Below are positions 30,338 to 39,716 of a stretch of 64,000 bases of DNA, one piece after another (the first letter of the stretch is position 1; every line of letters begins with the position of its first letter). The notes under the pieces are model-generated. The model was not told where the DNA came from and did not search any database. It worked only from the letters and a program-made list of their open reading frames with translations. A program made the position numbers and the translations under genes. The stretch comes from Yersinia ruckeri ATCC 29473 (GTDB lineage Bacteria; Pseudomonadota; Gammaproteobacteria; Enterobacterales; Enterobacteriaceae). The stretch spans positions 2,139,908 to 2,203,907 of the forward strand of contig NZ_KN150747.1 of assembly GCF_000754815.1 (NCBI RefSeq), read 5' to 3'.

Positions 30338-32248
30338 ATGTCGTTAATTAGCATGTCAGGTGCCTGGTTGTCGTTCAGTGACGCACCTTTGTTAGACAAT
30401 ACCGAATTACATATCGAGCCGAACGAACGTGTCTGTCTGGTTGGCCGTAACGGCGCGGGTAAATCTACGCTGTTGAAAATTCTGAGCAAAGAAATTGTGC
30501 TGGATGACGGTCGCATTGTCTATGAACAAGATCTGATTGTGGCACGCCTACAACAGGATCCGCCGCGTAACGTAGCGGGTACCGTATTCGATTTTGTTGC
30601 CGAAGGGGTACAGGAACAGGCGGAACATCTGAAAGCCTACCATGCCACTTTGCATCAGGTTGAACTGGATCCTAGCGAGAAGAACCTCAACCGTCTGGCG
30701 GCATTACAGGAAATTCTCGATCATCAAGGTTTGTGGCAGTTGGATAGCCGTATTCACGAAGTGCTGGAACAACTGGGTCTCAATGCTGACGCCGAGCTAT
30801 CTTCCCTATCGGGTGGCTGGCTGCGTAAAGCGGCGCTGGGTCGGGCGTTGGTCAGCTCGCCAAAAGTGCTGTTGCTTGATGAACCCACCAACCACTTGGA
30901 TATCGAAACGATCGACTGGCTGGAAGGTTTCTTGAAAGAGTTCCAGGGCAGCATTATCTTCATTTCCCATGACCGCTCATTTATCCGCGCGATGGCCACC
31001 CGTATCGTGGATCTGGATCGCGGTAAACTGGTGTCATGGCCGGGTAACTACGAGCTGTATCTGGAGAGTAAAGAAGAAGCGCTGCGGGTTGAAGAACTAC
31101 AAAATGCCGAATTTGACCGTAAGCTGGCGCAGGAAGAGGTATGGATTCGTCAGGGTATCAAAGCTCGTCGCACCCGTAACGAAGGTCGTGTACGAGCCTT
31201 GAAAGCACTGCGTCAGGAACGTTCTGAGCGCCGTGAAGTGATGGGCACCGCCAAGATGCAGGTAGAAGAAACCGTGCGTTCGGGCAAAATCGTCTTTGAT
31301 CTGGAAAATGTCAATTATCAGATCGGTGGCAAAGTGCTAGTGAAAAACTTTACGGCACAGGTACAACGTGGCGATAAGATTGCGTTGGTTGGGCCAAACG
31401 GCTGTGGTAAAACCACCTTGCTGAAACTGATGCTCGGCCAGTTGCAAGCCGACAGCGGGAAAGTCCATTGTGGTACTAAACTTGAAGTCGCCTACTTTGA
31501 TCAACATCGTGCCGAACTGGATCCAGAACGTACGGTGATGGACAACTTGGCGGAAGGTAAGCAGGAAGTGATGGTTAATGGCCGTTCACGTCACGTGTTG
31601 GGCTATCTGCAAGACTTCCTGTTCCATCCTAAGCGTGCAATGACACCGGTGAAAGCCTTGTCTGGTGGCGAGCGTAACCGCCTGCTGTTGGCCAAATTAT
31701 TCCTGAAACCCAGCAACCTGCTGATTCTTGATGAACCTACCAACGACTTGGATGTTGAAACGTTGGAATTGCTGGAAGAGATGGTGGATGGTTATCAGGG
31801 CACCGTGCTGCTGGTGAGTCATGATCGTCAATTCGTTGATAACTCGGTGACTGAGTGCTGGATTTTTGAAGGTAACGGTGAAATCAGCAGCTTTGTCGGC
31901 GGTTATTTCGATGCTCATAAACAGCGTGCTGAAGCCAAACCTATCCGTCAGGCCGCGGCAAAAAGCGAAATAAAACCGGCTACGACAGCCAAAAATCCGA
32001 CGTCGACCAAGCGTTCTGTAGGTAAACTTAGCTATAACCTACAACGCGAACTGGATCAATTACCGCAGCAGCTAGAGCAGTTGGAAGCTGAAATTGGTGC
32101 ATTGCAAACTCAGGTGAGCGATGCCAATTTCTTTTCCCGTCCTCATGAGGAAACTCAGCAGGTGCTAAAAGCACTGGCCAATGCCGAACAGGCGCTGGAA
32201 GTCGCTTTTGCCCGTTGGGAAGAATTGGAAGCACAAAAAAACGGTTAA
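30338..32248 (+). CDS. uup: Uup, ABC-F ATPase
   Basis: The ATG at 30338 gives 636 residues (E. coli 635). Two ABC domains have Walker A GRNGAGKST (residues 36-44) and GPNGCGKTT (near 350), with LSGGWLRKAALGRAL and LSGGERNRLLLAKL signatures. The interdomain linker and a C-terminal coiled coil (about 570-636), which binds DNA in E. coli, are present. There are no membrane segments. ABC-F proteins act at the ribosomal E site; Uup loss raises precise transposon excision. Confidence 0.97.
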   Translation: MSLISMSGAWLSFSDAPLLDNTELHIEPNERVCLVGRNGAGKSTLLKILSKEIVLDDGRIVYEQDLIVARLQQDPPRNVAGTVFDFVAEGVQEQAEHLKAYHATLHQVELDPSEKNLNRLAALQEILDHQGLWQLDSRIHEVLEQLGLNADAELSSLSGGWLRKAALGRALVSSPKVLLLDEPTNHLDIETIDWLEGFLKEFQGSIIFISHDRSFIRAMATRIVDLDRGKLVSWPGNYELYLESKEEALRVEELQNAEFDRKLAQEEVWIRQGIKARRTRNEGRVRALKALRQERSERREVMGTAKMQVEETVRSGKIVFDLENVNYQIGGKVLVKNFTAQVQRGDKIALVGPNGCGKTTLLKLMLGQLQADSGKVHCGTKLEVAYFDQHRAELDPERTVMDNLAEGKQEVMVNGRSRHVLGYLQDFLFHPKRAMTPVKALSGGERNRLLLAKLFLKPSNLLILDEPTNDLDVETLELLEEMVDGYQGTVLLVSHDRQFVDNSVTECWIFEGNGEISSFVGGYFDAHKQRAEAKPIRQAAAKSEIKPATTAKNPTSTKRSVGKLSYNLQRELDQLPQQLEQLEAEIGALQTQVSDANFFSRPHEETQQVLKALANAEQALEVAFARWEELEAQKNG

Positions 32249-32304
32249 CCCGAGCTGTGAAGGTGTAGGGTCATTACGGCATTCACACACTCAAAACCGC
32301 TAAA

Positions 32305-32357
32305 ACCGTTCTGCTGCCAAAACGTAAAGCGTTTTATGTAGCAGAACGGTATTTTTT
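32305..32357 (+). terminator. uup: Long terminator hairpin after uup
   Basis: ACCGTTCTGCT at 32305-32315 pairs with AGCAGAACGGT at 32340-32350. The loop contains a second stem, AAAACG with CGTTTT. Six Ts follow at 32352-32357. It lies between uup and pqiA and separates two transcription units. Confidence 0.82.
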
Positions 32358-32390
32358 GGCGCTGAAATATCGCCGTGAAGGAGAGTTATC

Positions 32391-33686
32391 TTGTGTTCTG
32401 TTAGCTATCACGATCACGGCCATCATCATGTTGAAAGTAATGATACGATGCTGTGCCCGCAGTGCGATATGCTGGTGGCATTGCCAGAATTGGCTTTTGG
32501 CACCAAAGCGGTGTGCCCGCGCTGTAAAACGACACTGAGTATACGCTGGAAAGAACCGCGTAAAAGACCGATTGGTTATGCACTCAGCGCATTATTTATG
32601 CTGTTGATCGCTAACCTGTTCTCCTTCGTAAACCTACGGGTGGCAGGGATTACCAGTGACATTACGCTAACCCAAATTCCCCGTGTGATGCTGGACGATA
32701 ATTATGCCAGTATGGCAACATTATTTATGGTGCTGGTGCAATTAATCCCAGCATTCTGCATGATCGCCATTATTTTGCTGTGTTCTGGCACCCGTTTGCC
32801 GAAACTCCTGAAAATCAGCATGGCTAAGGCGCTGTTTATGTTCAAAACCTGGTGTATGGTGGAGATCTTCCTAGCCGGTGTTTTGGTTAGCTTTGTCAAG
32901 CTGATGGCGTACGGTGAAATTGGTATCGGCAGCAGTTTTGTCTCCTATTGTCTGTTTTGTCTGCTTCAGGTGCGGGCTTTTCAGTGTGTGGATCGCCGCT
33001 GGCTATGGCAGGATATTGCTCCAGCTCCGTTAATAAACTGTGAGCTAACCCTTGGCCGCACGGGTATTCGTCAGGGTGTCCGCTCCTGTACTTGCTGCAC
33101 GGCCATTTTACCTATTGAGCAACAAGCGTGTCCGCGCTGTCATACCCGTGGTTATGCCCGTCGTCGTCATAGCCTACAATGGACTATGGCGTTGCTGGCT
33201 ACCTCGATTCTGTTGTATATCCCCGCCAATCTGATGCCCATTATGATTACCGAATCTCTCGGTAATAAAATGACGTCGACCATTATGGCGGGAGTGATTT
33301 TTTTGTGGGGAGAAGGTTCCTATCCAGTAGCATTGGTGATTTTTATTGCCAGTATCATGGTGCCATCGTTGAAAATGCTGGCTATCGGTTGGCTGTGCTG
33401 GGATGCCAATGGTAAAGGTGATACCGATACCGAACGGATGCACTTTATATACGAAGTCGTCGAGTTTGTTGGCCGTTGGTCAATGATCGATGTATTTGTC
33501 ATCGCAATGCTTTCAGCATTAGTGCGAATAGGCCAGTTAATGAGCATTTATCCCGCCATCGGCGCATTGTTATTTGCAATGGTGGTGATTCTCACCATGA
33601 TGGCCGCATTGACCTTTGATCCCCGCCTAACCTGGGATCGGATGAGTGAAACAACCAAGAAGGAGCCGCAAGGTGACGGACAGTAA
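32391..33686 (+). CDS. pqiA: PqiA, inner-membrane component of the PqiABC transport system
   Basis: 431 residues (E. coli 417). The start is a TTG at 32391, right behind GAAGGAGAG, and gives MCSVSYHDHG, which aligns with the E. coli start MCEHHH. Two zinc-ribbon-like cysteine pairs (LCPQCDML/AVCPRC; SCTCCTA/ACPRC) each precede a four-helix membrane module. PqiA with PqiB and PqiC forms an envelope-spanning lipid-transport pathway of the MCE class; in E. coli the operon is induced by SoxS and in stationary phase. No SoxS box was assigned. Confidence 0.95.
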   Translation: MCSVSYHDHGHHHVESNDTMLCPQCDMLVALPELAFGTKAVCPRCKTTLSIRWKEPRKRPIGYALSALFMLLIANLFSFVNLRVAGITSDITLTQIPRVMLDDNYASMATLFMVLVQLIPAFCMIAIILLCSGTRLPKLLKISMAKALFMFKTWCMVEIFLAGVLVSFVKLMAYGEIGIGSSFVSYCLFCLLQVRAFQCVDRRWLWQDIAPAPLINCELTLGRTGIRQGVRSCTCCTAILPIEQQACPRCHTRGYARRRHSLQWTMALLATSILLYIPANLMPIMITESLGNKMTSTIMAGVIFLWGEGSYPVALVIFIASIMVPSLKMLAIGWLCWDANGKGDTDTERMHFIYEVVEFVGRWSMIDVFVIAMLSALVRIGQLMSIYPAIGALLFAMVVILTMMAALTFDPRLTWDRMSETTKKEPQGDGQ

Positions 33687-35325
33687 GTCAAGCCAAAGTG
33701 TGGCAGAAATAGAAAAAATCAAGCGCTGGTCTCCGGTGTGGATCATTCCGATTGTTACCGCATTGATTGGCGCATGGATTTTGTTTTATCACTTTAGTCA
33801 TCAGGGGCCTGAGGTCACTTTATATACGCAAAATGCCGAAGGCATCGAAGCGGGAAAAACCAAAATAAAGAGCCGTAGCGTGGATATTGGCACGGTGGAA
33901 ATGGTCACTCTAAGTAATGATCTGAATCAGGTTATCGTCAAGGCGCGCCTCAACTCGGGTATGGAGAAATTACTGCTCTCTGATTCCGTATTCTGGGTGG
34001 TGAAACCTCAGATTGGCCGTGAGGGGGTTTCCGGTTTGGGTACGCTATTATCCGGCCCCTTTATCGAGCTACAGCCAGGCAGAGCCACTAAACATGCCGA
34101 TGAGTTCCATTTACTTGATTCCCCGCCTTTAGCCTCTCCAGACGCGAAAGGGCTACGCGTTATGCTGGATAGCGATCAGGCCGGGCAATTGAATGCGGGT
34201 GATCCGGTGTTATTCCGCGGCTACCGTGTCGGATCGGTCGAAACCGGTGCTTTCGATCCCAAGTCCCGTATGATGCGTTATCAACTGTTTATTAGTGCGC
34301 CCTATGACAGTCTGGTTACCACTAACGTACGTTTCTGGAAAGACAGCGGGGTAGCCGTTGATTTGTCCGCTCAGGGCATGCGTGTTGAAATGGCATCATT
34401 GTCGACGTTGTTCAGTGGCGGCGTCAGTTTTGATGTACCGGATAGCCTGGATTTGGGGCAGCCGGTCACGCAGGATAAAACAGCGTTCAAACTGTTTGAT
34501 AACCGCAGCAGTATCCAAAACTCACTCTTTACCGAGCATGATGACTTCCTACTTTTCTTCTCGGATTCCGTGCGTGGTTTACAGGCTGGAGCACCAGTTG
34601 AATTCCGTGGTATTCGCGTTGGTACCGTGGGCGATGTACCGTTCTTCACCGAGGGTATCAAGCAGACGGTTGATAATGATTATCGTATTCCAGTACTGAT
34701 CCGCATTGAACCGGGCCGCTTCCGTGGCGATTTGGGTCCAGAGACCCATTTTGAGCAAATACTGAAAACAGCCAAAGAGCGCGGTTTGCGCGCATCATTA
34801 AAATCAGCGAATTTGCTGACCGGGGCGCTCTTCGTCGACCTGGACTTCTATCCGGATGCCAAACCGTGGAAAGGGCCGCAAGAAATCGCGGGCTATCCGT
34901 TACTACCAACGGCAAGCGGTGGTCTGGCTCAGATTCAGCAAAAACTGATGGTGACTTTGGATAAGATTAATAATCTGCCATTGACGCCGGTATTGAATGA
35001 AGTCGCCCAGACTCTGGCTGAAAGTCAGAAAACGATGCGTGAAACGCAGAAAACTTTGGCGTCGCTGAATGAGATTACCTCTACTCAGGCAATGAAAGAT
35101 CTGCCGAAAGACCTGCAAAATACGTTGAATGAAATCAATCGCAGCATGAAAGGCTTCCAGCCGGGTTCACCTGCCTACAATAAAATGGTGGGTGATATGC
35201 AACGTTTGGATCAGGTATTGCGCGAGCTGCAACCGGTATTACGCACCCTGAATGAGAAGAGTAATGCGCTGGTCTTTGAAGCTGCCAGCAGTCAGGATCC
35301 TAAGCCGAAGAAGGCCACAAAATGA
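33673..35325 (+). CDS. pqiB: PqiB, MCE-domain tunnel protein
   Basis: A GTG at 33673, 8 bases after AAGGAG, gives 550 residues (E. coli 546); another GTG at 33646 would add nine unconserved residues. One membrane helix (SPVWIIPIVTALIGAWILFY) is followed by three MCE domains, each opening with a block like GPEVTLYTQNAEGIEAG, KGLRVMLDSDQAG and HDDFLLFFSDSVRGLQAG, and a long C-terminal helix from about residue 430 that forms the needle across the periplasm. It overlaps pqiA by 14 bases and pqiC by four. Confidence 0.96.
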   Translation: MTDSKSSQSVAEIEKIKRWSPVWIIPIVTALIGAWILFYHFSHQGPEVTLYTQNAEGIEAGKTKIKSRSVDIGTVEMVTLSNDLNQVIVKARLNSGMEKLLLSDSVFWVVKPQIGREGVSGLGTLLSGPFIELQPGRATKHADEFHLLDSPPLASPDAKGLRVMLDSDQAGQLNAGDPVLFRGYRVGSVETGAFDPKSRMMRYQLFISAPYDSLVTTNVRFWKDSGVAVDLSAQGMRVEMASLSTLFSGGVSFDVPDSLDLGQPVTQDKTAFKLFDNRSSIQNSLFTEHDDFLLFFSDSVRGLQAGAPVEFRGIRVGTVGDVPFFTEGIKQTVDNDYRIPVLIRIEPGRFRGDLGPETHFEQILKTAKERGLRASLKSANLLTGALFVDLDFYPDAKPWKGPQEIAGYPLLPTASGGLAQIQQKLMVTLDKINNLPLTPVLNEVAQTLAESQKTMRETQKTLASLNEITSTQAMKDLPKDLQNTLNEINRSMKGFQPGSPAYNKMVGDMQRLDQVLRELQPVLRTLNEKSNALVFEAASSQDPKPKKATK

Positions 35326-35882
35326 TGAAATGGATGATGGTAGTGATGGCGCTGGTACTCAGCGCCTGTAGCAGCAGCCCTGACAAGACTTACTACCAGT
35401 TACCTGCGTTAGGTACACCGGTAGCTGCCAGTTCCAGTGCCGTATCTCATCAGTTATGGCTGGAGCATGTTAGTGTTGCAGATTATCTGGCTGCATCTGG
35501 TGTGGTTTATCAAACCAATGATGTTCAGTATGTGATTGCCAATAACAATCTGTGGGCCAGCCCATTGGATCAACAATTGCAGCAGACGTTGGTGACTAAC
35601 TTGAGCAGCGCATTACCGAACTGGCTGGTTTCCGCCCAGCCACTGGATAGTGATCAGGCGGTACTGAATGTTACCATTACCGGCTTCCATGGGCGTTATG
35701 ACGGTAAAGTTGTGATTAAGGGCGTGTGGATCCTAAAGTATCGCGACAAATTGATTAAACAACCCTTTGATCTGGAATTGAAACAGAATGAAGATGGTTA
35801 CGATGCCTTGGTCCGGACTTTGGCCCAAGGGTGGCAACAAGAAGCCCAACGTATGGCGACTCAATTGCAGGCGATAAAGTAA
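35322..35882 (+). CDS. pqiC: PqiC, outer-membrane lipoprotein of PqiABC
   Basis: 186 residues (E. coli 187). The lipobox LSAC at residues 13-16 predicts lipidation of the cysteine; serines follow it, consistent with outer-membrane sorting. The ABC-type transport auxiliary (DUF330) domain includes NNNLWASPLDQQLQQTLV. It caps the PqiB needle. The start overlaps the pqiB stop as ATGA, and the terminator at 35906 ends the operon. Confidence 0.95.
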   Translation: MMKWMMVVMALVLSACSSSPDKTYYQLPALGTPVAASSSAVSHQLWLEHVSVADYLAASGVVYQTNDVQYVIANNNLWASPLDQQLQQTLVTNLSSALPNWLVSAQPLDSDQAVLNVTITGFHGRYDGKVVIKGVWILKYRDKLIKQPFDLELKQNEDGYDALVRTLAQGWQQEAQRMATQLQAIK

Positions 35883-35905
35883 TCGGCTTTATTATTTATA
35901 TTAAG

Positions 35906-35953
35906 ACCCTTTTCTACCTGTGAATACTTACAGTAAGAGGAAAGGGTTTTTTA
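35906..35953 (+). terminator. Terminator of the pqi operon
   Basis: ACCCTTTTC...ACCTGT pairs imperfectly with ACAG...GGAAAGGGT and ends in six Ts, 24 bases after pqiC. Confidence 0.75.
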
Positions 35954-36150
35954 TTTTAAATCAAATGGTTAAGCTCATTCCTCCAAAATCAATCAGTTAA
36001 CTGATTAACGGTGCCTAGCTCACAAATATGACATTGGCGTGAATATTGCGCATTGATTTTCTGTTTTAAACAGTCTATTTCTTAATCGTGGTTGTATGCA
36101 AAGCAACCATTGTTTTCTTTCCAGCAGACAAGAAATGAGGGAAACGAGGC

Positions 36151-36318
36151 ATGAAGAGACAGAAAAGAGATCGTCTGGAACGGGCATTATCACGTGGATA
36201 TCAGGCAGGTATTTCAGGGCGTTCAAGGGAAATTTGTCCCTATCAATCTTTAGATGCCCGGTCGCATTGGTTGGGTGGTTGGCGTCAAGCCATGGCTGAC
36301 AGGGCTGTGACCGCTTAA
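36151..36318 (+). CDS. rmf: RMF, ribosome modulation factor
   Basis: A 55-residue basic protein, MKRQKRDRLERALSRGYQAG at the start and WLGGWRQAMADR near the end, nearly identical in outline to E. coli RMF (55 residues). It dimerises 70S ribosomes into inactive 100S particles in stationary phase and under starvation. It is too short for many gene finders. The ribosome site GAGGGAAACGAGGC precedes the ATG. It lies between pqiC and fabA as in E. coli and has its own terminator. Confidence 0.97.
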   Translation: MKRQKRDRLERALSRGYQAGISGRSREICPYQSLDARSHWLGGWRQAMADRAVTA

Positions 36319-36342
36319 GCGGCTCCCTGTTCGACAGAGGAT

Positions 36343-36367
36343 AACCTCCGCTTTAGGCGGAGGTTTT
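36343..36367 (+). terminator. rmf: Terminator of rmf
   Basis: AACCTCCGC and GCGGAGGTT form a 9-bp stem with a five-base loop and four trailing Ts, 24 bases after rmf. The rest of the 36319-36620 gap shows nothing else I could assign. Confidence 0.85.
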
Positions 36368-36620
36368 CATTTCGGGCATCAGCCATTATTCGCGATGTGA
36401 TAGAAAACTCTGCCACACAGAGCAGCATGACTTGTCCCATCATTTCAGCAAAAAACTGACATTGACCACGATCAAAACCATCGGAAACTGCATCTGTTAG
36501 TTGGAGCTAACGAATTTTACCACTCACCAGACCCAATCCTTCACAGTACGACGGTATTCGATTTTCTTATCGCAGGATGCAAGTTTTGCTCACACCCTGT
36601 ATGGAAATAACACCCAGCAC

Positions 36621-37139
36621 TTAGAACGCCGCAGTGTCTTTAAACAAGCCGACTTTCAGGTCGGTTGCGGTGTAGATGACTTGACCGTCAACCAACACTT
36701 CACCGTCTGCAACGCCCATGATCAATTTACGCATAATGACGCGCTTGAAATTAATCCGGTAAGTGACTTTTTTCGCATCAGGCAGAACCTGACCAGTGAA
36801 TTTTACTTCGCCAACGCCCAATGCGCGGCCTTTACCTTCACCACCTAACCAACCAAGATAGAAGCCAACCAATTGCCACATGGCGTCAAGGCCAAGACAA
36901 CCTGGCATCACTGGATCGCCGATAAAGTGACAACCGAAGAACCATAGATCTGGATTGATATCCAGTTCCGCTTCCACGTAGCCCTTGTTATAGGTGCCGC
37001 CGTCTTCGCTCATCTTGACAATACGGTCCATCATTAACATATTGCCTGCTGGCAGAGGTGGCCCACCCGCACCAAATAGTTCGCCACGGCCCGATGCTTC
37101 AAGGTCTTCTTTCGTATAGGATTCGCGTTTATCTACCAT
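36621..37139 (-). CDS. fabA: FabA, 3-hydroxydecanoyl-ACP dehydratase/isomerase
   Basis: 172 residues, as in E. coli. It dehydrates 3-hydroxydecanoyl-ACP and isomerises trans-2- to cis-3-decenoyl-ACP, starting unsaturated fatty acid synthesis. The active histidine and aspartate are in [21 protein letters not shown] (H71, D85 counting Met). It is expressed from its own promoter between the lonH stop and the fabA start, with FabR and FadR sites. Confidence 0.99.
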   Translation of the reverse strand: MVDKRESYTKEDLEASGRGELFGAGGPPLPAGNMLMMDRIVKMSEDGGTYNKGYVEAELDINPDLWFFGCHFIGDPVMPGCLGLDAMWQLVGFYLGWLGGEGKGRALGVGEVKFTGQVLPDAKKVTYRINFKRVIMRKLIMGVADGEVLVDGQVIYTATDLKVGLFKDTAAF

Positions 37140-37172
37140 GTTCTCAGTAAGCCTTATTTTATTGAAGGTCGC

Positions 37173-37201
37173 AGATTAGCGTACACTTGTACGCTGAACA
37201 A
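37173..37201 (-). promoter_or_regulatory. fabA: fabA promoter
   Basis: Read on the minus strand, TTGTTC (37196-37201) and TAATCT (37173-37178) are separated by exactly 17 bp. The same arrangement exists in the E. coli fabA promoter as I recall it. Confidence 0.75.
37178..37195. promoter_or_regulatory. fabA: FabR operator in the fabA promoter spacer
   Basis: AGCGTACACTTGTACGCT is an 18-bp dyad with perfect 8-bp arms and matches the FabR half-site AGCGTACA. It fills the spacer between the -35 and -10 boxes, so FabR would exclude RNA polymerase when unsaturated acyl chains are plentiful. Confidence 0.85.
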
Positions 37202-37213
37202 GTCCGATCACCC
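37194..37213 (-). promoter_or_regulatory. fabA: FadR activator site at fabA
   Basis: The minus strand reads TGATCGGACTTGTTCA, matching the E. coli fabA FadR site and covering the -35 region. It overlaps the last codons of lonH. Confidence 0.7.
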
Positions 37214-38980
37214 CTGGTTGAACCAGTTGAGCCAGCGTAATGGCCATGGGCGGCGTCGATCCTGTGGGTTCATCTGTGCAATTCGCTCTTGAATTATACC
37301 TAACAAACTCGGTTGTTGTTCATCAGCATAAGGCAGGCCAGTTAAAAGCGGCAGTGCCTCAATAACTGAGTCTACCGCCCAAAGGTGGAATTGCCCATTT
37401 TGTACTGCGTCGATTACGGACGGGTGCAGACACAGATGACGCACATTGGTACTCGGTAAAATAACGCCTTGGGTACCGGTTAACCCGCGACGTTGACAGA
37501 CTTCGAAGAAACCTTCGATCTTTTCATTGACACCGCCGATTGGCTGAACATGACCAAATTGATCGACGGAACCGGTCACGGCAATTTGTTGATTGATCGG
37601 TTGTTGTGAAAGGGCGCTGATCAAGGCACATAATTCAGCCAATGAGGCACTATCACCATCAACTTCACCATAAGACTGCTCGAAAACGATAGATGCCGAG
37701 AGTGGCATAGGCTGATCAAGCTCTAACTCAGCATTCAGGAAGGCCTGCATAATCATCATACCTTTTGCATGCAGATTACCACCTAACTCGGCTTTGCGTT
37801 CGACATCGACGAATTCACCGTCGCCGATATGAGCAACGCAGCTGATACGTGCGGGTTCGCCAAAGGCACGGGGATGACCCGGATATTCCAGAACCGATAA
37901 GCCATTAATCTGGCCAACGACGGCACCCTCGGTTTCAATCATAATCTGACCGAGTTCAATTTCATCCTGCATGCGTTCGGCCAGATAATTGTGTCGCCAG
38001 TCACGGTTGTTTAACGCAGCTTCCAGCGAATCAGCTGTAATTTCATTCTGTTGCGTATACATTGCCGCTTCCGCTAACTGGCGAGCGAGCCATTGCGGAC
38101 AAAGTGGCAGGCTGCCTTGATCGCCACTATAACGAATGGCCTGTTTGAGTAGCACGGGCCAAGCATCGGTGGACAACGGTGGCAGATTATTCTGCTGTAC
38201 CAATCCATTGATATAGCCACACCAGAGCGCCATGCCTTCTTCATCCAGCAGTGGCAACTCGGCCTCAAATTCGCCGTAGATCGCCAGTTCACCTAGCTCT
38301 GGTTCCATATCGTGGAAATCACCCAGACCTAAGCGATCACCAACCAGCACCAAGCGCAGGTCAAGCGGCATTGAGGGGATATGTAGCGGTAGTGGACGGG
38401 TTTCGTCAGGAGACAGCCAGTCGAAACGTTGCTGGGTAATCATCTGCTTTAAGCGCAGCCACATGAGCGGTTGTGCCAGCAAGGAGCGGACTGACAGGAT
38501 CAGTACACCCCCATTGGCCTGATGAACCAGTCCTGGCTGTAGGCTGACCGTCTCTTTATGAATTCTGACGCAACCAAACAATTGTTCTGGCTCAACCCAT
38601 TCCTGATACAGGCAGGTTACTTTGGCAGCAAATGGTTCATCGCCATGCTGCGCCGCTTGCCAGCGAACGTGATGGCCATGCACCAGATAATCACCGCCCG
38701 TCAGCGCCGGTGTTTCTTCGGCCTGTAACTCTTTAACTGCCCGATCCAGCAAGGCGAGATACTCGCCGCTTTCTTGCGCCTTGATTAACATAAAGCGCGG
38801 CTTGGATTGCGGATGACAAAAGAGTGTCAAACCGTTCTCCAACCGGGGCTGATATGCCGCAAAAGGAACGGGAGCCAGTTGAGCGGCGGTAGCAAATAAC
38901 GCCTCGTATGGCGTTGTGTTTGGCAGCAAAGACTGCCATTCAAGTCGATTATTGGTCAAAGTGTTAGATGCAATCGTCAA
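37208..38980 (-). CDS. lonH: LonH (YcbZ), Lon-like protease without ATPase domain
   Basis: 590 residues (E. coli YcbZ 586). The C-terminal S16 protease domain has the catalytic serine in DGDSASLAEL (S444) and lysine in VNEKIEGFF (K487). The N-terminal half has a degenerate AAA-like region (HQANGGVLILSVRSLLAQ) with no Walker A, so ATP-driven unfolding is unlikely. Substrates are not established; E. coli YcbZ has been linked to ribosome and translation defects. It is divergent from matP. Confidence 0.93.
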   Translation of the reverse strand: MTIASNTLTNNRLEWQSLLPNTTPYEALFATAAQLAPVPFAAYQPRLENGLTLFCHPQSKPRFMLIKAQESGEYLALLDRAVKELQAEETPALTGGDYLVHGHHVRWQAAQHGDEPFAAKVTCLYQEWVEPEQLFGCVRIHKETVSLQPGLVHQANGGVLILSVRSLLAQPLMWLRLKQMITQQRFDWLSPDETRPLPLHIPSMPLDLRLVLVGDRLGLGDFHDMEPELGELAIYGEFEAELPLLDEEGMALWCGYINGLVQQNNLPPLSTDAWPVLLKQAIRYSGDQGSLPLCPQWLARQLAEAAMYTQQNEITADSLEAALNNRDWRHNYLAERMQDEIELGQIMIETEGAVVGQINGLSVLEYPGHPRAFGEPARISCVAHIGDGEFVDVERKAELGGNLHAKGMMIMQAFLNAELELDQPMPLSASIVFEQSYGEVDGDSASLAELCALISALSQQPINQQIAVTGSVDQFGHVQPIGGVNEKIEGFFEVCQRRGLTGTQGVILPSTNVRHLCLHPSVIDAVQNGQFHLWAVDSVIEALPLLTGLPYADEQQPSLLGIIQERIAQMNPQDRRRPWPLRWLNWFNQG

Positions 38981-39168
38981 AAAGGGAAAGGGCGATTATA
39001 CAAGAATAACGCAGGCTGCATATAAGCAGAGTGGTAGTTGTCGATAAGGAGTGTGACATCCTGATATTTCAGTACAAAAAACAATCTAAAACAGCGTGAT
39101 TAGCAGAGGGAAATTTAGCGCAAAGCTGTTATGCTTACTAAAGTTACGCGGTCACTGAAGAGATCACG

Positions 39169-39624
39169 ATGAAATATCAGCAATTGGAAAATCTTGAGAG
39201 TGGATGGAAATGGGCCTACTTGGTGAAGAAGCACCGGGAAGGTGAACCCATCACCCGCCATATTGAAAAGAGTGCTGCTCAGGATGCGGTCGAGCAATTA
39301 CTGAAACTGGAAAGTGAGCCGGTTAAAGTGCTTGAGTGGATTGATACGCATATGAATACGAATCTTGCTAATCGGATGAAGCAAACTATCCGAGCTCGTC
39401 GCAAGCGTCATTTTAACGCTGAGCATCAGCACACTCGCAAAAAATCTATCGATCTGGAGTTTCTGGTTTGGCAACGTCTGGCTGCATTAGCTCGTAGGCG
39501 GGGTAATACCTTATCTGAAACCGTAGTGCAGCTGATTGAAGATGCAGAACGTAAAGAGCAGTATGCTAATCAGATGTCATCGTTAAAGCACGATTTACAA
39601 GCTATTTTAGGTAACGAGCCATAG
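39169..39624 (+). CDS. matP: MatP, Ter macrodomain organiser
   Basis: 151 residues (E. coli 150): an N-terminal four-helix bundle, a ribbon-helix-helix core around [23 protein letters not shown], and a C-terminal coiled coil (about 125-151) used for tetramer bridging. It binds matS sites (GTGACRNYGTCAC) in the terminus region, links it to the division machinery through ZapB, and displaces MukBEF, encoded at 5578-12054. No matS site was noticed in this window, but I could not search exhaustively. Confidence 0.97.
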   Translation: MKYQQLENLESGWKWAYLVKKHREGEPITRHIEKSAAQDAVEQLLKLESEPVKVLEWIDTHMNTNLANRMKQTIRARRKRHFNAEHQHTRKKSIDLEFLVWQRLAALARRRGNTLSETVVQLIEDAERKEQYANQMSSLKHDLQAILGNEP

Positions 39625-39672
39625 CCGGATAGGCGGGATAATGGATACTGATTCTTTACTCAAATTGGCAGC

Positions 39673-39702
39673 AAAAAAAAACCCCGCAAAGCGGGGTTTT
39701 TT
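39673..39702. terminator. Bidirectional terminator between matP and ompA
   Basis: A run of As, ACCCCGC-AAA-GCGGGGT and a run of Ts give an almost symmetrical stem that terminates both convergent genes. Confidence 0.93.
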
Positions 39703-39716
39703 ATGAAGAAGTAAAC

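Noticed and set aside
39169-39624. matS sites near matP
   Set aside because: None was noticed by eye; a motif scan for GTGACRNYGTCAC would be needed and could not be run.
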